A DNA stretch of 64,000 nucleotides from Neobacillus cucumis (GCF_023715505.1 NZ_JAMBOH010000020.1:1-64000); one strand, 5' to 3'. Positions 1-9,242 are shown, numbered from the stretch's first letter. Numbers and translations are program-made. The notes: generated by a model from the sequence alone, not told the origin.

Positions 1-454
1 AACTTGATTCAGAGAAATGTGGGTCTATAATTTCACCAATTATTTGGTAAATAGCCTGTTGGACCATTCGGTCCCGGACACACGGAATACCTAACTTACG
101 TTTGGAACCGTCCGGTTTAGGTATTTCAACCCTTTTAACTGGGAGGGGCTCATATGAGCCTTCTTTCAATTTCCTTTTAAGATGGTATAGGTATTTACCG
201 ACATGACCATAGAGTTCATCTACAGTCATCCCGTCAATTCCCGGTGCACCTTTATTGGCTTTGACTTTTTCACATGCTCTGAAAAGATTATTATCATCAA
301 TCACTTTGTCAATTAATTCGATACCATCTTGTTGTCCTACTTCTTTAAAGACAGAACTACACGCTCCCGCATACTCTTCAGTTTCCAACTTATCCCTTTG
401 CGGGCAGCCATCTATCGATGTTTTCTGTGGTCTTTGCACTGTCCTTACCTCCAT
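1..454 (-). CDS. ltrA: Group II intron reverse transcriptase/maturase (5' part, runs off the window)
   Basis: N-terminal part of the multifunctional protein of a group II intron: reverse transcriptase that also helps the intron RNA splice and retrohome. Reading the minus strand from the ATG at 454 gives a continuous frame to the window edge, with the RT-0/RT-1 landmarks ANKGAPGIDGMT, then PVKRVEIPKPDGSKRKLGIP and the following RDRMVQQAI. These are hallmark maturase motifs. The catalytic YADD box would lie outside the window. The start is preceded by GAAGGA. The ORF sits inside intron domain IV, 415 nt from the intron 5' end, a spacing typical of compact class C introns. No stop or frameshift is seen in the visible part. 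Confidence 0.93.
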   Translation of the reverse strand, partial: MEVRTVQRPQKTSIDGCPQRDKLETEEYAGACSSVFKEVGQQDGIELIDKVIDDNNLFRACEKVKANKGAPGIDGMTVDELYGHVGKYLYHLKRKLKEGSYEPLPVKRVEIPKPDGSKRKLGIPCVRDRMVQQAIYQIIGEIIDPHFSESS

Positions 455-869
455 ATTCCTTCAAGATTATTATTGTTCGGTCCTTCATTCTTTAAGAATT
501 ACTATGACCTCTGCTGACTTCTTACAATTCAGTCTGCCATCACTGACAAACTTGTTCCTGTGAGATGTTCCATCTCTCTTGCCGGGAACCCTTGTAAGAC
601 CTCCCCGGGTAAGAGCTATAACCTTCCTCCCATGTAACTGCTGTATTTACTGTATGGAACTCGTGCAGTATCGGACTTTGTTTTGTTTGGCAAACTCGTC
701 CATTCCAATTCAGCCTTGTATACAGTTTCTGTTCGTCAGTTCGGGATTTTGCCTCCGGCTTCCTTCAGATTCCACCTCACGGTGGACACCCTTGCCATTG
801 GCTAACAGTTCCTACTGCCAAGCCTGTAGTGGACTTTCACCACCAAGTTATAGCCCATGCCGGGCGCAC
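455..869 (-). mobile_element. Group IIC intron, 5' RNA domains
   Basis: The RNA upstream of the maturase ORF begins on the minus strand at 869 with GTGCGCCCGGCATGGG, the GUGYG 5' splice-site consensus of group II introns. It continues with class C landmarks seen in the Oceanobacillus iheyensis intron: a CAAGGGTGTCC block, GAATCTGAAGGAAGC, GGACGAGTTTGC followed by AAACAAAACAAAGTCC, and CTTACCCGGGGAGGTCT. The intron lies directly behind a transcription terminator (871-901), the usual insertion site of class C introns. Its 3' end (domains V/VI) is outside the window. Confidence 0.9.
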
Positions 870-870
870 C

Positions 871-901
871 AAAAAAACCATACAATATTATAATTGTATG
901 G
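871..901 (-). terminator. Rho-independent terminator of the mocR pseudogene; group IIC insertion site
   Basis: On the minus strand CCATACAAT, a 6-nt loop and ATTGTATGG form a perfect 9-bp stem followed by seven T. It ends the mocR-type gene whose original stop lies at 911-913. One base after the T-run the group IIC intron begins. Confidence 0.88.
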
Positions 902-910
902 TAAACAATA

Positions 911-2266
911 TTAGGTAAGACTGTTTAGCAATCGTTTTAGGATCATCAATCCTTGCTCAAGCTCTTCAAGCGTTTTTGGTGACATACAGAAACTCTTACC
1001 GCCCTTTCTGGACATCTATTTCCAACCACAAAACGTTCAGCCGCATAAACTTGTACTCCCTGCCCCGCAGCTACCGTTTCAAATTTAGCACCTGTAATTT
1101 GGCCTGGTAATAACAACCAACGAAAGATGCCTGTTTCTACACCTAAATACGTATAGTCTGCAAAATATCGATTTACGATTTGGTTTCTACAAATGGTTTG
1201 TTCCCGATGACCCTCAATTAACACTTCAAATTGATTCAATACAATCGTACGTGCTGCTAGTTCTGCTAATAGCGGGGAAACTGTTATATTTAAATTATAA
1301 AGTGCCTTTGAAATTAGCTCCTTAAATTGACTCCGCACTGCTACATAGGCTAGTCGTAACCCTGGTGCTAATGATTTAGATAAACTTGCAATATAGATGA
1401 CTGTTTCTGGGGCAGATGATGTGACTGCTGGAAGTGGTTTTTCGCCCAGAAGATGGTACGATGCATCTTCAATAACGAACAGTTTATACTTTTTGGCAAT
1501 TGCTGCAATCATTTTTCGATTTTCAACAGACATAAAGGAAGCTGTCGGATTATGATAATCTGGAATTAAGTAAATGCCTTTAATATTGTCATTTTTACAC
1601 TCATATTCAAAAGACGTGGGACTCATTTCATAATTCTCTGATTTTATCGGTACTAGTTGTACACTAAACATTGCTGCAACAGTTCTTAAGCCGGGGGAAG
1701 TATGATGGTCAACACCAACGCGATCTCCAGGCATACAAAGACTTGCCAATGTAGTAGCAATCGCATTTTGACCCCCATTTGCAAATAAAATGTGATCAAC
1801 GGTTGTTTCAAACCCACCTCTTCGGATTAGCTTTATAGCTGCATCCTTTTGCCAAAGGCTTTCCCCCTGACCGACCATAACCAAACCATTTTTCATAATC
1901 TGTCTCTTGCAGCATACTTTTAGTTGGAGTAGCAATGGCTCGTAAGAAGCATTATCTGGTAGTGTTGCTCCCATTTCAATTAAATGCCGGTTTTGTATCT
2001 TCAAGTAAATACGCATTCGATAACGCATCATACGATACATATGTGCCACTTCCAACAGATGCACTTAGCAAGCCCTTTAACTCACAAACTTAAAAAGCTT
2101 TTGAAATGGTACTTAAATTTAAATCCAAATAATCAGCCAGTTCTCTCTGTGGAGAAAGTTTTGTTCCAGGTAATAAAACTCCGTTTACTATATCCTGTTC
2201 CAATTGCCCAGCGAGTGCTTGATAAATAGGCTTTTTAGTTTTATCAATCGATGGCTTCCAGCTCAT
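911..2266 (-). pseudogene. MocR/GntR-family PLP-dependent regulator, decayed
   Basis: Originally a MocR regulator: N-terminal GntR winged helix joined to a fold-type I aminotransferase domain. The minus strand from ATG 2266 reads a GntR helix (KPIYQALAGQLEQDI, LSPQRELADYL, LSTISKAF) and then meets a stop at 2090-2092. The next segment stays in frame to about 1980, where a one-base shift moves the reading into a 372-codon frame. That frame holds the aminotransferase domain with the PLP lysine motif SLSKSLAPGLRL. A further one-base shift near 982 hides the natural C-terminus (PKTLEELEQGLMILKRLL) that stops at 911. One nonsense codon and two frameshifts make a functional product unlikely. A separate aminotransferase fragment could still be made but would lack DNA binding. 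Confidence 0.85.
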
Positions 2267-2474
2267 CGATAGTTTTCAAAAGAATTAATAGGCATGATAC
2301 GTATCCTTTTTCACACAATTATATGATTGGGCGGTTTATAAAACAATTATAATTTTCTTTAATATTATACCTTTTAGTGAATATCCAACTTTTCTAGTTG
2401 TTGGTTCTCTTGCTAGTGAACAATCAATTTAAAAAATCAATATAAAAAAATGCACCTTTTTCATGTCTGACAAT

Positions 2475-3101
2475 TTATTGGTGATTTTTTAGTCTCTTTT
2501 CCATCCGTTCTGCTATCTGTTTCGAATTTGGATTTCCTTCATTTTGTAATTTATCAATGATGTTAATATAATCGGTTTCATTTCGGTTTTGGCTTAATTT
2601 ATAAGCAGCCTGGATTTCTGCCACTTTAATCTTAAAACCAACAATCCCTTTTAGCTGATTTTCTAATAGTTCAGGAGAAAGTTGATCCCATAAAACGGGA
2701 TTTTCACGATGTTGTTCATATTTTTCCAACATTACTGTTAATTCTTCTATTAGTTCATTTTTTTCTAATAAACTTGCTTTTCCATACATATGGATAGCCT
2801 GATAATTCCACGTCGGAACATTTTCGTGGGAATACCAAGAAGAAGAAATGTAAGCGTTCGGTCCCTGAAACATTACAAGCACATCATCACAGGTTTCAAG
2901 TGTTCTCCACTGAGGATTTCCAAAAGCCATATGCCCAGTAATATAGGAATCATCACCTTTTTTAGTTAACCCCAAAGGCAAGTGAGTAGCAATCGGTTTC
3001 CCTTGTTCTGTTGTAACAATTGTGCCAAAAGAGTTTTTTTGAACTAAATCCCAAATTTCATCAACATTTGAGACCTTAAAATATTTTGGAATATACATCA
3101 T
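2475..3101 (-). CDS. paiB: PaiB-type FMN-binding negative regulator
   Basis: 208-residue protein of the PaiB family (FMN-binding split-barrel), in B. subtilis linked to repression of sporulation and degradative-enzyme genes. Family features are visible: MYIPKYFKVSN at the start, THLPLGL, GHMAFGNPQW near residue 57, and SSSWYSHENVPTWNYQAIH around 87-106. The length matches the family. It is the last gene of a marR-paiA-paiB operon, 20 bp behind paiA. Whether the protein binds DNA directly is uncertain for the family. Confidence 0.9.
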   Translation of the reverse strand: MMYIPKYFKVSNVDEIWDLVQKNSFGTIVTTEQGKPIATHLPLGLTKKGDDSYITGHMAFGNPQWRTLETCDDVLVMFQGPNAYISSSWYSHENVPTWNYQAIHMYGKASLLEKNELIEELTVMLEKYEQHRENPVLWDQLSPELLENQLKGIVGFKIKVAEIQAAYKLSQNRNETDYINIIDKLQNEGNPNSKQIAERMEKRLKNHQ

Positions 3102-3121
3102 AGCCCGCCTTTGAAATAGAT

Positions 3122-3640
<519 letters not shown>

Positions 3641-3664
3641 TTAATATGTCGCTCCTTTATAGAA

Positions 3665-4117
3665 TCAATACTCTCTCTTGTTTCCCTTTTTTACAAATTC
3701 CCAGTCTTTTTCTATATTTTTTCTTACTCTTTGAAGAAGATTGAAAATCGTTTCTGCTTCACTTTCGGAAAATCCCTCTAATGCAACGGTATTGGAATAA
3801 TCATTTTCTCTTTTTATAGAAGGATAAACATTTTTCCCTTTCTCTGTTGGAAAAAGCCTCTTTATTTTTTTGTTATGTTGATCTTCTTTCTTTTCAATAA
3901 AGCCATTCATTTCAAGTTTTTTTATAGCACGAGCTGCTGTTGTACGATCTACTTTGATCATCTCAGCTAACTTTTCTTGAATGATTCCTGGATTTTCGCA
4001 TATTCGAACAAGGTACAAATACTGCCCCTTTGTAAGGTCATATTGTTTAAATTCTATATTACTTATAGAATCTAATGCCCTGGCAATCAATCCAATTTCA
4101 CGTAGAATTTCCTTCAT
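3665..4117 (-). CDS. MarR-family transcriptional regulator of the pai operon
   Basis: 150-residue winged-helix regulator with the MarR layout: dimerisation helix, recognition segment IIQEKLAEMIKVDRTTAARAIKKLE (residues about 45-69) and the wing IEKKEDQHNKKIKRLFPTEKG. It is the first gene of the operon with paiA and paiB. Two near-identical 16-bp sites in its upstream region (4143-4158 and 4189-4204) are probable autoregulatory operators. The inducing ligand is unknown; polyamines are an inference from the neighbours. Confidence 0.87.
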   Translation of the reverse strand: MKEILREIGLIARALDSISNIEFKQYDLTKGQYLYLVRICENPGIIQEKLAEMIKVDRTTAARAIKKLEMNGFIEKKEDQHNKKIKRLFPTEKGKNVYPSIKRENDYSNTVALEGFSESEAETIFNLLQRVRKNIEKDWEFVKKGNKREY

Positions 4118-4142
4118 AATTCACTCCTTCTTATTAATTTTT

Positions 4143-4204
4143 GTTGCAAATACAATAACATTTCATACATTTAATTTAATCTAAATTTGTTGCATTTGCA
4201 ATAA
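4143..4204 (-). promoter_or_regulatory. Probable MarR operator pair before marR-paiA-paiB
   Basis: GTTGCAAATACAATAA (4143-4158) and GTTGCATTTGCAATAA (4189-4204) match at 13 of 16 positions and share orientation. Both lie 26-87 bp upstream of the marR start, where an autoregulator would bind. That the MarR protein binds them is inferred. Confidence 0.5.
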
Positions 4205-4356
4205 AAATAATGATAAAGTTAAAAACGATTTAATATATTATTGGGTTCGGTTGGTGCGCTGCTTTTTTCACTCCTTTTCCCGTTTTCGTAAGTACATATC
4301 TTCACAATTTGTATGCTATAATTTGGAGGGCAAAATAAAGATAGAGGTGACCATTC

Positions 4357-4827
4357 TTGGCAATACATGTTGTACTATATCAACCAGAAATTCCGGCTAA
4401 TACTGGAAATATTGCACGTACTTGCGCCGCAACAGAAACAGCCTTGCATTTAATTCGACCACTTGGCTTTTCAACAGATGAAAAGATGATCAAACAAGCT
4501 GGTCTGGATTTCTGGAAGCTTGTAAACATAACGTATTATGACTCACTAGATGACTTTTTTTCAAAAAATCAAGGTGAGTTTTACTATATTGAGACGTTTG
4601 GTGAAAAACCACATTCATCCTTTGATTTCAGTGATGTATCAAAAGAACATTATTTTATGTTTGGAAAAGAAACAACCGGTTTGCCAAAAGATTTGCTAAA
4701 AAAAAATAAAGATCACTTTTTGAGAATACCAATGAATGATAATATTCGATCACTGAACCTTTCGAATACAGCTGCTATATTGGTATATGAGGCTTTACGG
4801 CAACAAGGATTTCCCAATTTAAAATAG
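4357..4827 (+). CDS. trmL: tRNA (cytidine/uridine-34-2'-O)-methyltransferase TrmL
   Basis: 156-residue SPOUT methyltransferase that 2'-O-methylates the wobble base of certain leucine tRNAs with S-adenosylmethionine. The three SPOUT motifs are present: motif 1 PEIPANTGNIARTCAAT (residues 10-26), motif 2 FMFGKETTGLP, and the trefoil-knot motif IRSLNLSNTAAILVYEALRQ near the C-terminus. The start is a TTG at 4357, six bases behind AGAGGTGA; no better ATG exists. Monocistronic, followed by a large stem-loop and a terminator. Confidence 0.95.
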   Translation: MAIHVVLYQPEIPANTGNIARTCAATETALHLIRPLGFSTDEKMIKQAGLDFWKLVNITYYDSLDDFFSKNQGEFYYIETFGEKPHSSFDFSDVSKEHYFMFGKETTGLPKDLLKKNKDHFLRIPMNDNIRSLNLSNTAAILVYEALRQQGFPNLK

Positions 4828-4831
4828 AAAA

Positions 4832-4890
4832 AGCGTAAGGCGCCTGCCTATCCGCTCATAACCTCGAGCCGATAGGCAGCGCCTTGCGCT
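4832..4890. repeat. Large stem-loop downstream of trmL
   Basis: AGCGTAAGGCGCCTGCCTATC (positions 4832-4852) pairs with 4871-4890, one bulge and one G-U pair apart. It is far more GC-rich than its surroundings and has no T-run. Similar GGCGCC-rich hairpins are dispersed in Bacillus-type genomes, so it may be an intergenic repeat and not a terminator. Confidence 0.55.
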
Positions 4891-4931
4891 GGACAATTCT
4901 CGAATTCGAAATTCACACATTATCTTTTAAT

Positions 4932-4960
4932 AAAATCTTCCGTCTTGGAAGATTTTTTGT
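4932..4960 (+). terminator. Bidirectional terminator between trmL and the histidine kinase gene
   Basis: AAAATCTTCC and GGAAGATTTT form a perfect 10-bp stem with the loop GTCTT, followed by T-rich sequence on both strands. It lies between the convergent trmL and histidine kinase genes. The right arm and the following 45 bp recur at 14306-14362. Confidence 0.75.
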
Positions 4961-5070
4961 TTGTTTCTCCATACAGAAATATTGTTCTTATTCAAAGTAA
5001 ACTTCAAGAAGAAAAAGCAATCTTGAAATTTTTAACATGAATCAAGTCTTCGTATTTATAGACCAACGCA

Positions 5071-6444
5071 CTAATCTTGAATTTGTTCGTTGTAAATTGG
5101 TAAAAACAATTCCACTTTCGTTCCTGATCCTTCTTTGCTATTTATTTTAAGATGGCCTTTGTGTAGTTTGATTATTCTTTTAGCAATATGCAGGCCCAAA
5201 CCAGAACCTCCAGTTTCTCGGCTTCTAGCTTTGTCCACTCTATAAAACCGTTCAAAAATATTATCTATCTCATCCACTGGGATTCCAATCCCATAATCTT
5301 TGATTTGTATCATGGCATGTTTTTCTTTCTTATCCAAGAAAACTTCAATATTTTCTTGGCTATATTTAATTGCATTATCAAGCAAGATGATAATAACTTG
5401 CTTGATCTTTAACTCATCAGCATAAATGGTGATAGGATTTTCTTCAAAATGCAGTGTTATTTCTCTTTTATATACCTCTTTAAGTTGTTTTAGGATACTT
5501 TCGCATAAAGATACCAAGTTGATTTTATTTATTTCTAATACATTTTCATTCTCTAAGTTAGCTAGGTCTAGAAAAGTATCAGTCATTTTTTGTATTCTAG
5601 TTGCTTCTGTATGAATGGCATGGATGGCCTCTTCGGCTATATCTTGATTTTCTAACCCTTGCCTTCTTAAGAGATTTGCATAGCTCTTGATGATGGTTAA
5701 TGGAGTCTTTAGTTCATGCGATGCATCAGAAACAAACTGTGCTTGCTTGGCCAAATTTTCTTGGAGCCTATCAATCATACGATTAAATGTACTCGCCATT
5801 GTATAGAGTTCATCTCTCGTTTTATTTTGGATGACTATCTTTTTTGGAACACCGCTCTTTTCAATTTCTTCCATTGTGTTTATCATATTGGATATGGGTC
5901 TCATGACCATGTTCGCTAACCATCTCCCTCCAAGTAAGGATAAAACCGTTGCTAATATTGTACAAAACCCTAATATTCCACGAAGAATTTCTTTTCTCGT
6001 TTCTAGACCCGATAACCGTTCTCCAATTTCCAAACTTTCATTATTTCCATGTTTAATTGGTAAACGTACAATCAAAACTTCTTCTTCTCCGTTTTCCGCC
6101 GAAATTAATCGTGTTTGGGATTGCTTTGTCGTTGTGTATTTTCCTTTAATTTTTTTGGAGAGTAATTGGTCATTCGTTACTTCATGAACGACCTTATTTT
6201 TCGGTTGAATAATTCTTATAAATGTATGATCCGTTAAATAATCTTTTAATTTTGGTTCAATATTACTGGAAGATTGATTAGTATCGAATCCTTTTATAAT
6301 ATCTTCTGCTTTTTGAAGGAGAACTTTCTCTTCCATATTTACTGTTGTTTTCATAAATAAAAAGAAGACCACAAAATTAATGATCATTAAAATGCAAAGC
6401 ATCCACACAGTTGTTAACAGATTAATCTTTGTTGTGATCTTCAT
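5071..6444 (-). CDS. Sensor histidine kinase (EnvZ/ArlS/YkoH class)
   Basis: 457-residue membrane sensor kinase. One TM helix at about residues 8-30, an extracytoplasmic sensor region to about 160, a second TM, then a HAMP linker. The HisKA box VSDASHELKTPLTII carries the phosphorylated histidine, and the ATPase domain has the N, G1 (DYGIGIP) and G2 (GSGLGLHIAK) boxes. I chose the ATG at 6444 because AAGGAG stands just before it; it overlaps the regulator gene by 23 bp, so the two are translationally coupled. The signal is unknown. Neighbouring dedA-like and RND exporter genes suggest envelope stress or a membrane-active compound. Confidence 0.92.
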   Translation of the reverse strand: MKITTKINLLTTVWMLCILMIINFVVFFLFMKTTVNMEEKVLLQKAEDIIKGFDTNQSSSNIEPKLKDYLTDHTFIRIIQPKNKVVHEVTNDQLLSKKIKGKYTTTKQSQTRLISAENGEEEVLIVRLPIKHGNNESLEIGERLSGLETRKEILRGILGFCTILATVLSLLGGRWLANMVMRPISNMINTMEEIEKSGVPKKIVIQNKTRDELYTMASTFNRMIDRLQENLAKQAQFVSDASHELKTPLTIIKSYANLLRRQGLENQDIAEEAIHAIHTEATRIQKMTDTFLDLANLENENVLEINKINLVSLCESILKQLKEVYKREITLHFEENPITIYADELKIKQVIIILLDNAIKYSQENIEVFLDKKEKHAMIQIKDYGIGIPVDEIDNIFERFYRVDKARSRETGGSGLGLHIAKRIIKLHKGHLKINSKEGSGTKVELFLPIYNEQIQD

Positions 6445-7135
6445 CTTTTTTCTCCTTGATGGTGTAACCAATCCCTCTAACCGTATTAATTAATTGGATA
6501 GAAAAGCCCTCATCCATCTTCTTTCTTAATTGCCTTATAAACACATCAATGACATTCGTTTCACCCTCGTACTCATATCCCCACACGTTCATTATGATGC
6601 TATCTCTTGTTACAACCTTGTTTTTATTCAAAACTAAATAAACCAGTAAATCATATTCCTTTGGTGTTAAGGTAATAAATTGTCCATTCCTTTTTACTTC
6701 TCGTGTGTCTTTGTTAATAACTAAGTCCTCAACCGTCAATAAGGGTTGTTCTTCCATTGATACATCTTCGTGATAATTACGTAGACACGCACGAATCCGA
6801 GCTAACAATTCTTCAATTTCATAAGGCTTTGTGACATAATCATTAGCTCCATGGTCCAATCCTGCTACCTTATCATATGTTGTATTACGAGCCGTTAGGA
6901 GAATAACAGGTGTTCTTCTGTTATCCTTTCTAAAACGTCTTAACACTTCTATCCCACTTACTCCAGGCAACATTACATCCAATAAAATGATGTCCACGTC
7001 CGAATTCAAGGCGGTTTCTAATCCAGATTTACCATTATGTTCTACTGTTACATGATAACCTTCATACTCAAGCTCCATTTTCAATACACGTGCAATTTGA
7101 GCTTCATCCTCAATAACAAGAATATGTGTTTTCAA
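6422..7135 (-). CDS. OmpR/PhoB-family response regulator
   Basis: 237-residue response regulator with an N-terminal receiver (acidic residues in VIEDEAQIARVL, phosphoacceptor aspartate in DIILLDVMLPG near residue 54, TARNTTYDKVAGLDHGANDY) and a C-terminal winged helix (TLTPKEYDLLVYLVLNKNKV, VIDVFIRQLRKKMD). TTG start at 7135. It forms an operon with the upstream dedA-like gene and the overlapping kinase gene. Its likely operators are the triple 11-bp repeats at 8560-8600 and 9243-9284, since tandem 11-bp repeats are the normal OmpR/PhoB target layout. Confidence 0.93.
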   Translation of the reverse strand: MKTHILVIEDEAQIARVLKMELEYEGYHVTVEHNGKSGLETALNSDVDIILLDVMLPGVSGIEVLRRFRKDNRRTPVILLTARNTTYDKVAGLDHGANDYVTKPYEIEELLARIRACLRNYHEDVSMEEQPLLTVEDLVINKDTREVKRNGQFITLTPKEYDLLVYLVLNKNKVVTRDSIIMNVWGYEYEGETNVIDVFIRQLRKKMDEGFSIQLINTVRGIGYTIKEKKDEDHNKD

Positions 7136-7182
7136 CGTCCATCAAGCCCTTCTATTGTTCTTCCATATGACACATTTTCAAT

Positions 7183-8460
7183 TCAATACTTTGCTACTAC
7201 AAGTCTTAACATTTCAAAAAACAAGAAGTTAAAAAATATCCAGACCCCGCCATATACATATCCGCCCACAGTATCACTCGGAAGTACGTTTGCAGATGCA
7301 ATATTTACAATGGCTAGTCCTATTAATAGGACTAAGACGAATAATGGCCCAAATATAGCCATATAATTTTTCGGGGAATGACGAACAAGCAAAAATAAAC
7401 ATGTTCCATAAATAATGATCAAAACAGTAGCATTAAAATCAGGAAAATTTGCAGAATGAAATTTCCCAACAAACCCAAAGGATTGAAGATAAGCAAATAC
7501 TTTCAACACCGTATCATGAAAAGGTTTGGCTCCAGCTATTGAAACTGCAAGTAAAAGATATTCAAGCCCTCTGTTATGTCCCTTGCTCCAAATTCGGATC
7601 ATCGTTACTGCTATTATGGAACCAAGTCCGATTGGGGATTCAAATACGATTAACCCTTTCATCCAACTCGTATAAATAGCCGAATGAATGATGTATTCTG
7701 TAACTTTATTAAACTGGGTAAACTCATTATATAAATAGTCTTGTGCCATTCCTAACATCAATGTGACCATACCAATTAAAATTAAAGTAAGGAAAGTAAG
7801 AAAAATCTCAGTTGCTCTAATAGTCTTTAGACGCTGAATCAAGCGTTGTAATAAATGAATAAAAAATACTTTGACTTGAACTTTATAATACCGATAGGCA
7901 ACATAACCTATTAACATTACAGCTAAAACAATAATGAATACGATTAAATATTTACTAGCTGCTTGATGGAAGCTCTCCCATTGTGGGCCCAATATTTTTC
8001 CCAAAGTAATAAAACAAATTCCCCATAAAAAAGCACCTGTATAAGCAGGAATGATAAATTTGCGAAAAGGCATTTTAGAAATGCCAGAAATATAACCAGT
8101 AAAATGCCTTATGCCTGGTATGAAATAAGCAAAAACAAGCAATTTACTGCCTGAACGCTCAAACCAAGCGGCTGTTTTTTTATATCTATCTGGGCCCATA
8201 TGAATAAACTTTCCGTATTTTTCGATTAGTCTATATCCCCCAGCTTTCCCAATCCAATAGGTTACGGTAATTCCCACACCAGCTGAAAGGAAAACTGTCA
8301 AAAGTGCTAAAATGTAATTCATTTTTCCTTGGAATACAAAGTAACCAGCGTAGCTCATTAAAAACTCACCTGAAATGGGAAGTGCCATGAGTTCTAGAAA
8401 AATCCCTATGAATAATATTAGATAACTATGCTGTTCAAATAAAGTTATTAAATATGACAT
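7183..8460 (-). CDS. DedA-family membrane protein with degenerate PAP2-like C-terminal half
   Basis: 425 residues, about twice the length of an ordinary DedA protein. Residues 1-200 are a SNARE-associated/DedA domain (EFLMSYAGYF, YWIGKAGGYRLIEKYGKFI, FAYFIPGIRHFTGYISGISKM, FITLGKILG). DedA proteins belong to the lipid-scramblase/flippase superfamily. Residues about 215-425 have six hydrophobic helices and resemble a PAP2 phosphatase (NFPDFNATV where PSGH is expected, LPSDTVGGYVYGG near the third motif). The catalytic histidines are not visible. It is the first gene of the operon with the response regulator and kinase, which suggests it acts in the same envelope response. Confidence 0.8.
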   Translation of the reverse strand: MSYLITLFEQHSYLILFIGIFLELMALPISGEFLMSYAGYFVFQGKMNYILALLTVFLSAGVGITVTYWIGKAGGYRLIEKYGKFIHMGPDRYKKTAAWFERSGSKLLVFAYFIPGIRHFTGYISGISKMPFRKFIIPAYTGAFLWGICFITLGKILGPQWESFHQAASKYLIVFIIVLAVMLIGYVAYRYYKVQVKVFFIHLLQRLIQRLKTIRATEIFLTFLTLILIGMVTLMLGMAQDYLYNEFTQFNKVTEYIIHSAIYTSWMKGLIVFESPIGLGSIIAVTMIRIWSKGHNRGLEYLLLAVSIAGAKPFHDTVLKVFAYLQSFGFVGKFHSANFPDFNATVLIIIYGTCLFLLVRHSPKNYMAIFGPLFVLVLLIGLAIVNIASANVLPSDTVGGYVYGGVWIFFNFLFFEMLRLVVAKY

Positions 8461-8559
8461 ATAAATGCCCCCATTTTTAATAAAAAGAACTCTAAAATAT
8501 ATTCCCTCAACTTTAGACCTACTTACAATTTAGCACGATAAAGGCATACTTTTTCTAAT

Positions 8560-8600
8560 TTAATGAATTCTTAATCGTGTATTAAGGGAACCAAAAGGTT
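8560..8600 (+). promoter_or_regulatory. Triple 11-bp repeat operator, copy 1
   Basis: Three units at exact 11-bp spacing: TTAATGAATTC / TTAATCGTGTA / TTAAGGGAACC, then AAAAGGTT. It lies about 100 bp upstream of the dedA-like gene, between it and the pssA terminator. A near copy is at 9243-9284. The layout fits OmpR/PhoB-type regulators such as the one encoded at 6422-7135. Confidence 0.6.
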
Positions 8601-8603
8601 ATG

Positions 8604-8642
8604 AAAAAAAGCTATCCCAATATGAATGGTTAATAGCTTTTT
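8604..8642 (-). terminator. Terminator of pssA
   Basis: AAAAAGCTAT and ATAGCTTTTT pair (10 bp), with a run of seven T on the minus strand, 15 bp behind the pssA stop codon. Confidence 0.7.
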
Positions 8643-8656
8643 ACCAGAAAAATAAA

Positions 8657-9148
8657 TTAAAGTTTTTTCACCCTTATTGGACTTACCATTAGAAGAGCGA
8701 GGACTAAGGTAATCCAAGCATTGCTATATAAAAAGAAGCCCATGCCTGCCAAAGGTAATCCAGCAGCAGGAATAGGTAACCCCTTGAAATACCCAATGGT
8801 TGGTTTAACATTGAATCTAGCCAGTCTCAATGCCCCCATAATTGGGAAAAGGATAAAGGCCAATGAAGTTAAAATGGAAGGTGCTGCTAATGAATGAAAT
8901 AAAAGTGCAGGCGCCACCCCGAAACTCACAATATCAGCTAAGGAATCCAATTGTACGCCAAATGCACTGTTCACTTTTAGTTTTCTAGCAACCCTTCCGT
9001 CAAATAGATCGAAAACAGCGGAAAAGAATATTAAAACGGCGGATACCTCTAAAAGCCCACTCATATTACATGTAATTGAAAGAACACCGCACAATAAATT
9101 TCCAAGCGTAAATAAATTAGGTACCGCTTTTAGTATCTTATTAAACAA
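8657..9148 (-). CDS. pssA: CDP-diacylglycerol--serine O-phosphatidyltransferase
   Basis: 163-residue integral membrane enzyme that joins CDP-diacylglycerol and serine to phosphatidylserine. The CDP-alcohol phosphotransferase signature is complete: the stretch FDGRVARK followed by FGVQLDSLADIVSFG gives the D-G-x2-A-R-x8-G-x3-D-x3-D pattern (residues about 50-75). Start TTG at 9148 behind GGTGGGAG. Slightly shorter than the usual 170-180 residues. It is flanked by the two copies of the triple-repeat operator, so it may have been placed between two ancestrally divergent units. Confidence 0.92.
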   Translation of the reverse strand: MFNKILKAVPNLFTLGNLLCGVLSITCNMSGLLEVSAVLIFFSAVFDLFDGRVARKLKVNSAFGVQLDSLADIVSFGVAPALLFHSLAAPSILTSLAFILFPIMGALRLARFNVKPTIGYFKGLPIPAAGLPLAGMGFFLYSNAWITLVLALLMVSPIRVKKL

Positions 9149-9242
9149 ACTACTCCCACCTCACCATCGAGAATTCCTGCTTTTATATATCATACCCACA
9201 CAATTTTATGAAATAGCACGGGATGTAAATTAATTGACCATA

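Noticed and set aside
579..893. 104-codon plus-strand frame starting MPGTLVRPPRV
   Set aside because: It is antisense to the conserved RNA domains of the group IIC intron.
1984..2229. 81-codon plus-strand frame
   Set aside because: Antisense to the readable GntR part of the mocR pseudogene.
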